Both the position numbers and the translations under genes were made by a program. A DNA stretch of 64,000 nucleotides, from NCBI GenBank assembly GCA_963704975.1, contig CAVPIK010000034.1, forward strand, positions 1 to 64,000, in the 5' to 3' direction. Below, in pieces: positions 48,386 through 57,559 of the stretch (positions are counted from its first letter, which is position 1; every line of letters starts with the position of its first letter). This stretch comes from JAGNDO01 sp963704975. Lineage in GTDB: Bacteria; Chloroflexota; Anaerolineae; Caldilineales; Caldilineaceae. The notes beneath the pieces were generated by a model. It saw only the letters and a program-made list of their open reading frames with translations. It was not told the origin of the DNA and made no database searches.

Positions 48386-50271
48386 ACCAGGGCCTCCAAT
48401 GCGCTTTCCAAGGTGAAGGGGTCCGCGGCCACTTGGGCCACGGGGATGTCGGCGGCGGCCAATTCCGCAGCCAGGGCCGGGTCAAGGGCACCGATGACGG
48501 TCACTTTGGCCGATTTTTGGGCCGGGGCTGGGTCAAAGCCCACGGTGACGCCCTGGGCCAGGATGAACTTTTCGGCCAGATGCAGCAAGATCGGACGCAG
48601 ATCCGCCTGGGCGGGGGCGGGCTGGATCAGCAGATAGTGTTTTAGAAGAGGAACGACCGGTTCTGGATCCGGGGCTGGGTTGGGCACAGGCACCGGATCG
48701 GGTTCAGGACCCTGGGGGCGTGTGCGGAGCTGCCAGGGTGAAATTGACCTCGTAGCAGATGGGGCGACCGCGCCCCGGCATCTCTGCGGTGATCAGATTT
48801 TGCGCCATCTGGCTCTCGATTTCGGCATCCACCACCTCCACCATAAAGACGCCGGGGGTATGGGTGAACTCGTAATAGCCCGCCGGTTTGTAGGGATCTT
48901 TGCCCGTGGTGGTGGCGGGGAAATGGGTGCCCGGCGCGGCCCCGGTCCAGCCCATGCGCACGGTCTTGCCCTGAAGCGGATTGCCGTCGGCATCCGTCAC
49001 CGTGCCGAAGATGGCGTTGCGGTTGCCCGTCTCTTCCGGGGAAAGCAGCCGTTGTTCGGCACGGTAGATCAGGGCAGGGGGCGGCGGCACAATCACCGGA
49101 TCGGGATCGGGGTCGGGGCGGAGCAGGAACGGGAACGGGCATGGGAACCGGCGCGGGGGCGTCCCCCTGGCCCAACCCGGACCGGGGCTGGCTGGGCGTA
49201 TCCTTCAACATCTGCACAATGGGCAGCCGTCCGGCCAGGCCAAAGCGCTCGTTCCAGGCGTCCGTGTACCAGCCCATCTGATCCCACGTGGGGCTGGGAT
49301 CGCCCAAGGGCCGGGCGGCCAACAGCCAGGTGCAGCACGAGAAGTACCAATCCGGGGCCTCGTCCTGCATAAAGCGCATGATCCCCATCTGGAATTCGGC
49401 TTGCTGGCTGGGGATCATCTTGGGATAGCGCTTGTCGTCCCCCCACCCCACCACCGGCCCGCCCTCCGTGCTGATCACCGGGATGTGGAAGCCCAGGGCG
49501 GCGTGGATCTTGGCCCCGGCGCTCTCCCAGCCCCGGAAGCAGTTGGGGTCATCCTCGATGGTGTGGCCGGGGTTGGCGGCCCGGGTGCGCAGGTCGTTGA
49601 TCATCTCCAGAGAGTCGGTTGTCCCACGACCAGGGGCCAAAGTGGTCGAACTCGGCCTGGGTGAGAGGGGTGCCTTGCTGGTTGACCGCATCGTCGGGAT
49701 AGTCCAGGGGGTGGTTGAGGGTGTAGTTGTGGATGGCGAACCAAGCCCCCTTCTCGAAGAGGTCTTTGCGGCCCCGGTCCACGACCTTCTGCACCACATT
49801 CTCCTTGCCCCCCGGTCCCATGGCCGGGACGCCGGGCAGCCCGCCCGCCGCGATGATCATGTCGGCATCGTGGATAAAGTTGTCCGTCACAATGTCCAGC
49901 CAATTCGACGGCATGTGGTCGTTGTGCCACTCCGCGGGCAGATCCGGCTCGTTGTTGGATTCAAAATAGCGGGCACCGGCCTCGACCAGCTTGGCCAGCC
50001 CGCTCACCTCCCGTCCGCCCATGCGCCCAGGGTTGGGCCGCTCCCGAAAAAGCCGCACCACGGGCATGATGTCGGCGGCGATCAGGCGGCGGCACAGCTC
50101 CACGGAGGAGCCGTCGCCGTCGTCCAAGAGCTTGACCCACTTGATCTGCATGGCGACCAGTTCATCGATCCAAAAGTCCAGCTCCGCGCCCGTGGGGTGA
50201 TAGACCCGGGCGGACCAGTGTACCCCGCGTCCGTTGTCGTTGCGGGGGCGTGGGAAGTCGGATAGGTTCAT
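48382..50271 (-). CDS. Glycoside-hydrolase-like protein with beta domain and wall-binding-like tail (frameshifts)
   Basis: ATG 50271 (MNLSDFPRPRNDNGRGVHWS). A TIM-barrel-like part has ELVAMQIKWVKLLDDGDGS, DIMPVVRLFRE, the ARYFESNNEPDLPAEW strand with an N-E pair like the acid/base of clan GH-A enzymes, AIHNYTLNHP, and ISTEGGPVVGWGDD with a candidate nucleophile Glu. Frame changes are near 49630 and 49130. A beta-rich carboxypeptidase-regulatory-like domain follows (GTVTDADGNPLQGKTVRMGW). A break at about 48708 in a C run then links it to a Pro-rich linker and an alpha/beta tail (KHYLLIQPAP ... AKVTVIGALDPALAAEL) similar to the next gene's tail. No signal peptide is seen. Confidence 0.65.
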
Positions 50272-50386
50272 GGATGGGTCTCCGGGGTGGGCGTGGGGTA
50301 AAAGGCGTAATGGACAGTGGCACAATGGGTGGGACAGAATGAATGGCTGAATGATAGCATAGAGTGAGGGGAAATGGAATTGCCGT

Positions 50387-50400
50387 GATATAATCCCCTC
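50387..50400 (+). promoter_or_regulatory. Extended -10 promoter, leaderless recombinase mRNA
   Basis: TGATATAAT: TG extension and TATAAT at 50389-50394. The ATG at 50401 falls at the expected transcription start, without a ribosome site. Confidence 0.65.
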
Positions 50401-51394
50401 ATGACCACCCACACCATTGCGGACACAATCGAACGTTATCTCAACGATGCCGGGACGGGCAGCCGCCATACCCGGCGCACCTATCGCACGGCCATGAACC
50501 GCTTTCAGGAATATTTGACCGAGCGGGGGGTGGACACGGAACAGGCCGACGCCGAAAAACTGGACGTGGATCTGCTCCTCGGCTTCGCCACCTGGCTGCT
50601 GGACGACGCCCAGGTGGGCCGCCGCTCCCTGCACACCTATCTGGCCGGGTTGAGCGGGCTGGTGCAGTTCATGCAGGTGCGGGGATGGCTGCCCTTCTCG
50701 CCCCAAGAGTTGGCCCGCTTCCACGAGGGCATCAAGCGCATCCGCCGCAACCAGCGCCCGCCGGACCTCATGCCCCACCCCATCCGCCAGGAGGAGTTGG
50801 ACGCCCTGGTGGCCGCGGCCCGAGATGTGGACCTGCGGGACAACAGCAGCGAACGGGAGCATCTGGTCAAGCTGCGGGACATGGCTATGGTGGCCGCCCT
50901 GGCCTGCACGGGCCTGCGGGTCAGCGAGTTGGTCAGCTTGCAACGCAAGCAGTTGGACGACACAGATCGCTCCTCCTGGGTGGTGGGCAAGCGGGGCAAG
51001 GCCCGGCAGATCTTCTTCGCCGAGGATGCTTGGAATGCCATCCAGCACTATCTGCAGCACCCGGCAGATCCTGGACGGGGCCACCGGGCGGCCCCTGGGC
51101 GGCATGCCCGTCTTCGCCCGCCACGACCGCCGGGCCGGTTCCCAGGTTCTGCCCCTCAGCACCGAGAGCGTCCAAAACACCATCCGCGCCCTGGCCGAAT
51201 CCGCCCGGCTCAGTGACCGAGGCATCACCCCCCACGCCCTGCGCCACTATTTCGCCACCCGCATGTATCAAACCACACGGGATCTAGCCGTCACCCAGAC
51301 CGCCCTGGGCCATTCCAGCCCCGCCACCACCCGCATCTACGCCAAGCTGGAGGATGACGCCGTGCGCAACGCCCATCGAGAGGCGTTTGAATGA
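50401..51394 (+). CDS. Tyrosine recombinase, XerC/XerD-like (one frameshift)
   Basis: N-terminal SAM-like core-binding domain (TIADTIERYLNDAGTGSRHTRRTYRTAMNRF, about residues 5-35), then the catalytic domain: Arg in ACTGLRVSELVSL, Lys in VGKRGKARQI, His-x-x-Arg in TPHALRHYFATR, His in ALGHSSPATT and the nucleophile Tyr in TRIYAKL. The frame changes near 51060. Length of about 330 residues suits Xer-type or integron-like enzymes. No attachment sites or phage genes nearby are recognised, so it could be chromosomal XerC/D or the remnant of an integrative element. Confidence 0.87.
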
Positions 51395-51500
51395 AGCGGT
51401 GATGGGGGCGGGGAGACAAGGGGTGTTAAAAAAAGAAACTCTCCTGACTAGCCTTTGCAGGCAAGCCATCCCCAGAGGGATGACGATTCGTCAAGAGAGA

Positions 51501-51518
51501 AAAACGGATAACCGTTTT
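51501..51518 (+). terminator. Short AAAACGG/CCGTTTT hairpin after the recombinase
   Basis: AAAACGG-ATAA-CCGTTTT followed by GT. Weak terminator candidate in an AT-rich intergenic stretch (51395-51593) that holds nothing else I can name. Confidence 0.45.
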
Positions 51519-51593
51519 GTCACCTCGTATTATACATCTTATTAGAGTGCTCGGCAAGCCCTATTTTTCTAAACTACCGATTCATATCGATCA

Positions 51594-51702
51594 ATATGAT
51601 CAACTTCACGATTTTTCTCCCCCATCCGAATCCAAAGCAGCAGGCGGTGACGCGGCCCGCACTTGGCGGCAGATCGCCAAGGATGCGGAAGCGTTTGAAT
51701 AG
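51594..51702 (+). pseudogene. Diverged N-terminal fragment of yaaA
   Basis: Reads FSPPSESKAAGGDAARTWRQIAKDAEAFE, closely matching the first 30 residues of the intact YaaA encoded 2.1 kb downstream (LLPPSEGKASGGDASHTWLQIAK), then stops just before the GT39-like gene. The rest of the gene is missing. Probably the relic of an earlier yaaA copy or a partial duplication. Confidence 0.75.
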
Positions 51703-51705
51703 GCC

Positions 51706-53703
51706 ATGAGAAATCATGCAAAGTTATGGCTACTTGCCCTGATCGGGGTGATCGGGGCCGGGGCTGCGTTGCGGCTGGTCGGGTTGGACCGTTTCCCGCC
51801 GGGGCTGCACTACGACGAAGCCTTTAATGGGCTGGACGCCCTCGCCCTCAGCCGCATCCCCGTAACCGAATGGCCGATCTTCCTCACGGGCAACTTTGGC
51901 CGGGAGCCGCTCTTTGTCTACCTGCTGGCCTTCCTGCATCGCCTGAACGACCCCTCCATCACAACCCTGCGCCTTGTGCCCGCCCTGTTGGCCGTTCTGT
52001 GGACCCCGGCAATGGCTTGGCTGGCCTGGGAAGCCGCCCCCACCCTGACCAGCACCCCCGGCGACCGTGACCGCCGTCTGCGCCTGGCCGTTTGGAGCGC
52101 CGTGGCCTTGCTCGGTCTCTTTTGGGGCCAGATCTTCGCCCGCTATGCCATCCGCCTCAGCCTCTTCGTGCTGCTGGAGATGCTCTTCTTTGCGGCCCTG
52201 TGGCGGGCGTGGCGGGTCAACCGGCTGGGCTGGTGGGCCGTGGCCGGACTCTGCTTGGGGCTGCTGTTTTACACCTATCTGCCCGCCCGGCTGATCCCCC
52301 TGGCCCTGGTGCCGGTGATGGTCGTGGGCATCTTTTCAAAAGCTGAGGGTGTCGCCGCCCGGATAGGGGGGATGGGCCTGGGCCTGCTCGTGGCCGGGTT
52401 GGTGGGGGCACCACTCCTGATCTACTTCTGGGCCAACCCCCTCTCCTTCACCACCCGCGTGGGCCAGACCAGCCTCTTGGCCCAAAGCGGATGGGGCGGA
52501 CTCGTCACCAACTTGCGCCTGGTCCTGGCCATGTTTCTGGGCACCGGAGATGGCAACATCCGGGCCAACATCCCCGCCCGGCCCATGCTGGACTGGTTCA
52601 TGGCCGGGCCGTTTTTGGCGGGGCTGGGCCTCTTGGTGTGGCGATGGCGTCGCCCCGGTGTGCAACTGCTCCTCGCCGCTGCCGTGGCCATGACCCTGCC
52701 CACCCTGCTCAGCGACAACGCCCCCCACTTTCAGCGGGCCATCGGTCTGCTGCCCTGGCTGGCCCTCATCACCGCCCTGGGCGTGGACGCCGGGGTGACC
52801 TTTGTGCGTAGCCGCCAGCCCCGCATGGCCACCGCGGCCACGACCCTGGGATGGGCTTTGTTGCTGGGATCGGCCCTGCTCACCACTCGGCTCTATTTCA
52901 ACGTCTGGGCGGCGGACCCCAACCTCTTCGCGGCCTGGGATGTGGGCTTTACCCAACTGGCCGACCATCTGGCCCAGGTTGACCCGGCCCAGCCCGTCTA
53001 CGTCAGCCCACGGGGCAGCGATCACCCCACGATCAGCTATCTGCTCCAGGCCGACCCCACCCCGCCCACGGTGCTGGGCTTTGATGGTCGTCTCTGCGTG
53101 CGGGTGCGGGAAACCGGTCCGGCGGACTACATTTTTCTGGTCAACGAGGATTTTCGAGGCCCGGCGTTGCTGGCCGCCTATCTGCCCGAAGCCGCGGACC
53201 AGGTGCTGATTTCGGACGATCTGGGCGCAACCTGGGCCACCCAGCTTTCACAGCCCCGGGGGATGACGCCGATCTTTCCGGAGATGATCGGAAATCCCCA
53301 AGTCATGGCCGACGGTATCGGCCTGTTGGGCTATTGGCTCAGCCAGGACGCGCTGCACGCCGGGGATCGTCTCTACGTGCGCCTCTTCTGGCGGGTGACG
53401 GCCCAACCCAGCCAGGCGTACACCACCTTTGTCCATCTGCTGGCCCAGGACGCCGACGGCGAAACCCTCTTGGCCGGCAGCGACGCCCCGCCGGGGGACG
53501 GCACCTGCGCCACCCCCACCTGGCAGCCCGGCGAAATCATCGTCGACGAACTGCAATTCGTCCTGCCCGACCCCTTGCCCGCAGCCCCCCTGCACCTGGA
53601 GGTCGGCCTCTACACCGCCGACGGCACCCGGCTGACCGTCACCGTCGGCGAAAATCCTGGGGCCGACCGCATCTTGATCGGCCCCCTCTCCACCCAAAAC
53701 TAG
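51706..53703 (+). CDS. GT39/ArnT-like membrane glycosyltransferase
   Basis: Intact 665-residue polytopic membrane protein. First helix WLLALIGVIGAGAALRLV, then FPPGLHYDEAFNGLDA with the acidic catalytic-type D-E of GT-C enzymes in the first outer loop. About ten further hydrophobic segments follow to residue ~400. A C-terminal soluble domain comes next (QVLISDDLGATWATQL, GLLGYWLSQDALHAGDRLYVRLFW). The family transfers sugars from polyprenyl-phosphate donors to envelope acceptors; the substrate here is unknown. It lies between a yaaA relic and intact yaaA. Confidence 0.83.
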   Translation: MRNHAKLWLLALIGVIGAGAALRLVGLDRFPPGLHYDEAFNGLDALALSRIPVTEWPIFLTGNFGREPLFVYLLAFLHRLNDPSITTLRLVPALLAVLWTPAMAWLAWEAAPTLTSTPGDRDRRLRLAVWSAVALLGLFWGQIFARYAIRLSLFVLLEMLFFAALWRAWRVNRLGWWAVAGLCLGLLFYTYLPARLIPLALVPVMVVGIFSKAEGVAARIGGMGLGLLVAGLVGAPLLIYFWANPLSFTTRVGQTSLLAQSGWGGLVTNLRLVLAMFLGTGDGNIRANIPARPMLDWFMAGPFLAGLGLLVWRWRRPGVQLLLAAAVAMTLPTLLSDNAPHFQRAIGLLPWLALITALGVDAGVTFVRSRQPRMATAATTLGWALLLGSALLTTRLYFNVWAADPNLFAAWDVGFTQLADHLAQVDPAQPVYVSPRGSDHPTISYLLQADPTPPTVLGFDGRLCVRVRETGPADYIFLVNEDFRGPALLAAYLPEAADQVLISDDLGATWATQLSQPRGMTPIFPEMIGNPQVMADGIGLLGYWLSQDALHAGDRLYVRLFWRVTAQPSQAYTTFVHLLAQDADGETLLAGSDAPPGDGTCATPTWQPGEIIVDELQFVLPDPLPAAPLHLEVGLYTADGTRLTVTVGENPGADRILIGPLSTQN

Positions 53704-53714
53704 GAGCGTCCCCT

Positions 53715-54531
53715 ATGCCAAACTTCACCATCCTCCTCCCCCCATCCGAAGGCAAGGCCAGCGGCGGCGATGCCAGCCACACCTGGTTGCAGATCGCCAA
53801 GGAGCCGGAATGCAACGCCTTTGCCCGCCTCAACCCCACCCGGCGCAAGGTGATCGTCGCCCTGCGCGTCCGCCATGAGGCAGCCGACGCCAGAGCTGGA
53901 AAAGCTCTTCAACGTCAAAGACGACAACCTGGCCGCGGCCATTGCCGCCAACCGGGCCATCCTGCGCGGGGAACTGCGCCCGGCCATCCAGCGTTATACC
54001 GGCGTCATGTTCGACTTTCTCGACTACCCGTCCATGCCCCCGGACGACCGCCACACCTTCGACACCCACGCCCTGATCTTCAGCGGCGTCTGGGGTCTCC
54101 TCCGCCCCACGGACCTGATCCCCGACTACAAGCTCAAAATCGATGCCAACTTGCCGGGCTTGGGCAAGGTTTCTTCTTTTTGGAAACCACACCTTAGTCG
54201 GGTATTGAACCCGATCTTGGCCGGACAAATTGTGTGGGATCTGTTGCCGGGGGCGCACCGGACCGCCTGGGATGGCAAGGCCAAGTCCGCGGTGCGATGG
54301 CAGGTGAAGTTCGTGGAGCGGGTGGAAAGTCGGGGCAAGGTGAGCTATCGCACGGTCAACCACTGGTCCAAAGCGCTGAAGGGCGCACTGGTCCGCCACC
54401 TCTGCGCCCACCCCGTCACCGACGTGGACGCCCTGGCCGATTTCGAGCATCCCCTTGGCTATATTTACGATCCCACCCAAGGGAAAACGAAGCAAGAACG
54501 GCGGAGAAGTAGTCTTTGTGAAGGAGAGTAG
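53715..54531 (+). CDS. yaaA: YaaA family peroxide-stress protein (one frameshift)
   Basis: MPNFTILLPPSEGKASGGDASH is the family N-terminus with the PPSEGK DNA-binding motif. A frame change near 53880 joins it to ELEKLFNVKDDNLAAAIAANRAIL, FDFLDYPSMPPDDRHTF, FSGVWGLLRPTDLIPDYKLKI, KFVERVESRGKVSYRTVNHWSKALKG and LGYIYDPTQGKTKQERR. YaaA binds unusual DNA structures and limits iron-dependent oxidative damage in E. coli; the role here is inferred from family. Start is 12 bp after the GT39-like stop, so probably co-transcribed. Confidence 0.87.
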
Positions 54532-54584
54532 TCAGTGCGGATAGCGCCACGTTTCTCATTACGCAATAAACCACGGAGATTTCT

Positions 54585-55887
54585 ATGTCTTACGCCCAGT
54601 CGATCGACACCTATCGTCATGATCCAAAGCAGTTGGAAACACTCTTTCAGCAAGCGGCCCAGGCCGGGGAGACCGCCGACTTCGCCGCCGGGCTGGACGA
54701 GATCTATCATCAAGTGCCGGAGAATGTGCTGATCTCGGCCTGGCACTACCGGCTCACCGGCCCGGTGGCCCAGACGGAGGGCAGCCGTATCAACTGGGCG
54801 CTGGCTGTGCCCATTGCCCTGCTCAGCGGGCTGGCCTTCTGGCTGTTGAGCGCCTCGGCTCTGAACCTGTCCGGTGATTTGCCCTTTGCGGTTTTGGTGG
54901 CCGGTCCCCTGGCCGCGTTCTTTGTGCTGCTCTATCTGGCCCTGGCCGACGGTCGCTATTGGGGTCGGGCGGCACAATCGGCCGGGGTGCTCCTGGCCTT
55001 GGCGATCTTTGTCGTCTTCTTTGACAACGTGCGCCAGTGGAATCAGTTGCAGGTCTTGTGGGTACTGCACCTGCCCATCCTGGCCTGGATTGGGGTGGGG
55101 CATCGCTGTGCTGGGCATCAAGCCGGACCCGGAGCGGCGCTTCGCCTTCGTCACCAAATCCATCGAGGTGGGCGTGACGGTGGGCCTCTTCGCCATCGCT
55201 GGCGGGGCCTTCACCGGTGTCACAATGGGTCTGTTTACGACCCTTGGCTTCAACGAATTGGACCCGCTCATGCGCGTGCTCTTCACGGGCATTGGCGGGG
55301 CCACGCCGGTGCTGGCCGTGGCCCTGGTCTACAACGCCAAGGCGGATGTGTTGGAACAGAGCTTCAACCAGGGCATCAGCAAAGTGGTGGCGATCCTCAT
55401 GCGCCTGCTCTTGCCCCTGACCGTGCTGGTCCTCCTGGGCTATTTGGCCCTGGTCCCCGGCAACTTCATGGAGCCCTTCAACAACCGGGACGTGCTGACC
55501 ATTTCCAATCTCATGCTCTTTGCGGTCATGGCCCTCCTGGTGGCCGCCACCCCTCTGCACATGGACGAAGTGGGGCCGACCGTGGGCCGCTTCCTGCGCT
55601 GGGGACTCCTGGCCCTGGCCGGCTTGACCCTGATCGTCAGCCTCTACGCCTTTTCCGCCGTGCTCTACCGCACGGGATTGGGCGGCTTCACCCTCAACCG
55701 GGTCACCATCATCGGCTGGAATGGCATCAATATCTGGCTGTTGGGGTTGCTGCTTCTGCGCCAACTGCGCGCTCAGGGCAAGCCTTGGCTGGCCCAACTC
55801 CACAGCACCATCAGCGTCGGCCTCACCGCCTGGGCCGCCTGGGCCGGGATCGTCACGGTGATCTTGCCGTTGATCTTCAAGCCGTAA
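54585..55887 (+). CDS. Polytopic membrane protein, DUF4153-like (one frameshift)
   Basis: A soluble N-terminus (MSYAQSIDTYRHDPKQLETLFQQA) is followed by about ten hydrophobic helices: INWALAVPIALLSGLAFWLL, FAVLVAGPLAAFFVLLYLAL, LLALAIFVVFF and, after a frame change near 55105, VGLFAIAGGAFTGV, ILMRLLLPLTVLVLLGYLAL, LMLFAVMALLVAATPLHM, WGLLALAGLTLIVSLYAFSA and INIWLLGLLLL. An inner motif GFNELDPLMRVLFTGIGGATPVLA is typical of DUF4153. Function unknown. RBS ACGGAG precedes ATG 54585. Confidence 0.72.
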
Positions 55888-55894
55888 GAGCGAC

Positions 55895-55998
55895 AACAAA
55901 AAAATAGGCCACGGATTTTACAGATTAGACGGATAAAAACGGATCTTTTTGATCCGTTTTTATCCGTTCGATCCGTAAAATCTGTGGCCTATTTTTTT
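55895..55998. repeat. Word-repeat hairpin, ACGGATTTTACAGATT type
   Basis: AAAAATAGGCCACGGATTTTAC and complement around GGATCTTTTTGATCC, between convergent genes. Same family as 5700-5800. Confidence 0.9.
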
Positions 55999-56002
55999 GT
56001 TC

Positions 56003-56773
56003 CTATTCCATCTTTTCCAGGATTGTCTTGCGCATGATGAACTCGATCAGCCGGGGGGCGAGGAGGCCGAGGAGGGCGCTGGCGCGGTTGGCCGGGCCGG
56101 GGATCAGGATGGCTTCGCGGGCCTGGGCTGCGGCGAAGATGCGCTCGGCCAGGGCTTCCGGGGCCATGCGTGTCTGCTCTCGGCTGTTGTCCGGGCTGTA
56201 GCGCCGGGCGTGGACCGTGCGGGTGGGGCCGGGGAAGACGGTGAGCACGTTGATGGCTTGGCCGCTCAGGGCCAGGCGCAAGCTGCGGGCGTAGCTGGCC
56301 AGGCCATCCTTGCTGGCCGCGTAGACCGCGGCCCCCGGATAGCTGGCATATTTGGAGAGAGATGACATAAAAATTAGACTTCCGCCTGGTTTAATCTTTC
56401 CCGCGGCCAACAGACCGGCGTTGAGCAGCAATGGGGCCTGAAAGTTGAGGTCGATCACCGCCTGCTGACGGCTCATCTTCGAGCGGGCAAAGGGGCCGAC
56501 CGCGCTGATGCCGGCGTTGTGGATGCAGACATCAAAGGCCGGGCCAAGCGGAGAGTTCCGACACCACCCGGGCCACCTCGTCGGCCTGGGTGAGGTCGGC
56601 GAGGATGAAGCCGATGTTGGCCCCGGTCTGGCCCACCTCCACCTGGGTGGCCGCGGCCCGATCCCGGTCGATGTCGATGCCGGTGACGATGTAGCCGGCC
56701 TGGGCATAGCGGGTGGCCAGGGCCTTGCCGATGCCGTCCGCCGCGCCGGTGATCAGGCAGTGTTTTGGGGTAT
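56003..56773 (-). CDS. Short-chain dehydrogenase/reductase A (one frameshift)
   Basis: NAD(P)-dependent oxidoreductase of unknown substrate. Glycine-rich loop LITGAADGIGKALA, then VTGIDIDRDRAAAT, CIHNAGIS (NAG motif), the catalytic Ser in FMSSLSKYASYPGAAVYAASKDGL with Y-A-A-S-K as YxxxK, and FPGPTRT. A frame change lies near 56555. No ATG fits; translation probably starts at ATA 56773 (or a miscalled ATG), which has AGGAAGG 4 nt upstream, part of the right arm of a perfect 30-bp palindrome. Downstream member of an MFS-SDR-SDR operon. Confidence 0.8.
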
Positions 56774-56777
56774 CCGA

Positions 56778-56807
56778 CCTTCCTGGAAGCTTAAGCTTCC
56801 AGGAAGG
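56778..56807. repeat. Perfect 30-bp palindrome between the two SDR genes
   Basis: CCTTCCTGGAAGCTTAAGCTTCCAGGAAGG, written here as arms CCTTCCTGGAAGCTT and complement. It supplies the stop codon of SDR B and the ribosome site of SDR A. Confidence 0.85.
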
Positions 56808-57559
56808 TTGGGACTTTGGGGCGCATGAGCCGGTCGAGCAGGGGGGCGGCGTAGATCCCGGCCCAGCGGGCAAACTGGTTGCCCACGCCCATGACCGGGT
56901 TGCGCCGATTGCCCCGCATGGCCCGCACCATCTGTTGCGCCACCTCTTCTGTGCGCTGGGGAAGGTGTCCCAGTCCAAGGTCTCTTTGGGGATGCCGATC
57001 TTGGCGTGCAGCCCCGTGTTGACCGCGCCGGGGTGCAGGACCTGCACCCGCACCCGGCCGGCCTGTTCGATGCGCAGGCTGCGGGCGAAGCCGTCCAGGG
57101 CGGCTTTGGTGGCGGTGTAGGTGGCGTAGTCTGGGGTGGCCAAGGCCGAGGCCACGCTGCTGACAAAGACCAGCTTGCCCTGGGCCGCGTCCAGCCGGGG
57201 CAGCAGGGCGTGGGTGAGGGCGATGGGGGCGCGCAGGTTGAGGGCGATCAGGGCCTGAAGGTCGGCGGGGGATTGGTCCGCCACGGGGCCATAGTAGCCC
57301 GTGCCCGCGTTGTGGATCACCAGATCCAGCCGGTCGATGGCCTGGGCGTCCAGCCAGGCGGCCACGGTTTGGGCCGCGTCGGGCGGGTCAGGTCGGCCTG
57401 GCAATAGCGGTCCGGGCTGTACAGGGCCGGGTCCAGATCTTGCGCCGGGTCCTGCCGCCCGACCAAGATCACGCTGCGCACCCTCCCCGGCATAGATTTT
57501 GGCCAAGCGGCCCCGATTCCGCTCGTCGCCCCCGTGATCAATACCACAAATGTTGGCAA
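56791..57559 (-). CDS. Short-chain dehydrogenase/reductase B (frameshifts)
   Basis: Probable TTG start at 57559 with AAAGG upstream, LPTFVVLITGATSGIG giving the Rossmann loop. After frame changes near 57505 and 57385 it shows LDLVIHNAGTGYYGPV, LVFVSSVASALATPDYATYTATKAAL (S...YxxxK) and VLHPGAVNTGLHAKIGI. Another change near 56945 gives an end with NPVMGVGNQFARWAG and PTFLEA before the TAA in the palindrome. Its C-terminal half resembles SDRs with a membrane-facing tail. Substrate unknown. Confidence 0.78.

Noticed and set aside
50401..51394. Integrated phage or genomic island at the tyrosine recombinase
   Set aside because: No attachment-site repeats, phage genes or tRNA target are visible around it; neighbours are ordinary chromosomal genes.
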